Below are positions 63,916-64,000 of a DNA stretch of 64,000 bases, one piece after another. This DNA is from Hydrogenophaga intermedia (GTDB lineage Bacteria; Pseudomonadota; Gammaproteobacteria; Burkholderiales; Burkholderiaceae_C), in assembly GCF_023715105.1 (NCBI RefSeq), contig NZ_JAMBNO010000001.1, forward strand, positions 283,761 to 347,760. The letters are read 5' to 3'. The translations under genes and the position numbers were made by a program. Below the pieces are notes generated by a model. It saw only the letters and a list, made by a program, of their open reading frames with translations, was not told the DNA's origin and ran no database searches. Every line of letters starts with the position of its first letter. Positions within the stretch are counted from its first letter, which is position 1.

Positions 63916-64000
63916 ATGAATATCCAGCATATCGCATCACCGGCAGCTGGCAAGGACTACCCCAGCAACTGGAACGAGTTTCTGGACTGGTTCGCCAGCG
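63916..64000 (+). mobile_element. Start of an IS1595-family-like transposase (cut by window edge)
   Basis: ATG at 63916 opens a frame to the window edge that reads MNIQHIASPAAGKDYPSNWN and then EFLDWFAS. The N-terminus of IS1595-family transposases reads similarly before a zinc-ribbon cysteine pair, which would lie just outside. Only 28 residues are visible, so family assignment is provisional. The left end of the element is probably within 63850-63915, and its direct repeats cannot be determined. Confidence 0.55.

Overview
This is a high-GC chromosomal window from a betaproteobacterium, most likely a Comamonadaceae member close to Hydrogenophaga. The evidence is gene order and protein character: a conserved infC-rpmI-rplT-pheS-pheT-ihfA-merR-tRNA-Pro block, an HU/tRNA-Val/ppiD/tRNA-His block, EF-P next to its arginine rhamnosyltransferase EarP, and a complete ccoIS-NOQP-GH cbb3 oxidase cluster beside its FNR/Anr regulator. 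The genus is inferred from memory of protein families and was not tested by a search.

Layout. (1) 1-5557: a MexAB-OprM-like RND efflux operon whose adaptor is cut by the window edge. (2) 5615-14937: housekeeping and transport genes: LOG-family hydrolase, AEC carrier, EF-P/EarP, uvrC, pgsA, an EamA permease, and a LysR regulator divergent from a tartrate/D-malate dehydrogenase gene. (3) 15042-17750: HU, two tRNAs and PpiD. (4) 17775-28142: an accessory catabolic module. A leftward tetR-dctP-dctQ-dctM TRAP transport unit diverges from a rightward coxG-coxM-coxS-coxL-like molybdenum hydroxylase operon. A class II aldolase and an MFS permease converge on it. Two TetR-type palindromes, 31 bp apart, lie in the divergent promoter region. 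(5) 28282-30864: a patch of gene decay with an amine oxidase broken by one stop codon, a sigma-28 C-terminal remnant and a PAS/receiver kinase remnant. (6) 30890-38192: a lipoprotein hydrolase and a MexEF-OprN-like efflux operon. (7) 38211-39458: an XRE/AbiEii-like toxin-antitoxin pair with a large operator-like inverted repeat. (8) 39467-52627: quinone oxidoreductase, universal stress protein, cbb3 oxidase genes, fnr, hemN, a TauE/SafE protein and a second EamA permease. Three FNR/Anr-type boxes sit at the usp/ccoI, ccoN and fnr/hemN promoters. (9) 52628-62649: isocitrate lyase behind tandem palindromes, thrS behind a structured leader with a terminator, then the infC to tRNA-Pro block. (10) 62650-64000: a flavoprotein/HNH gene pair and the start of an IS1595-like transposase at the right edge.

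How the parts work together. Regions 8 and 9 describe low-oxygen respiration: copper ATPase and assembly factors, oxidase subunits, the oxygen sensor and oxygen-independent heme synthesis, apparently in one regulon. Region 4 looks like uptake plus hydroxylation of an unknown organic acid or heterocycle. The CoxL-like protein lacks the active-site loop of true CO dehydrogenase, so CO oxidation is not supported.
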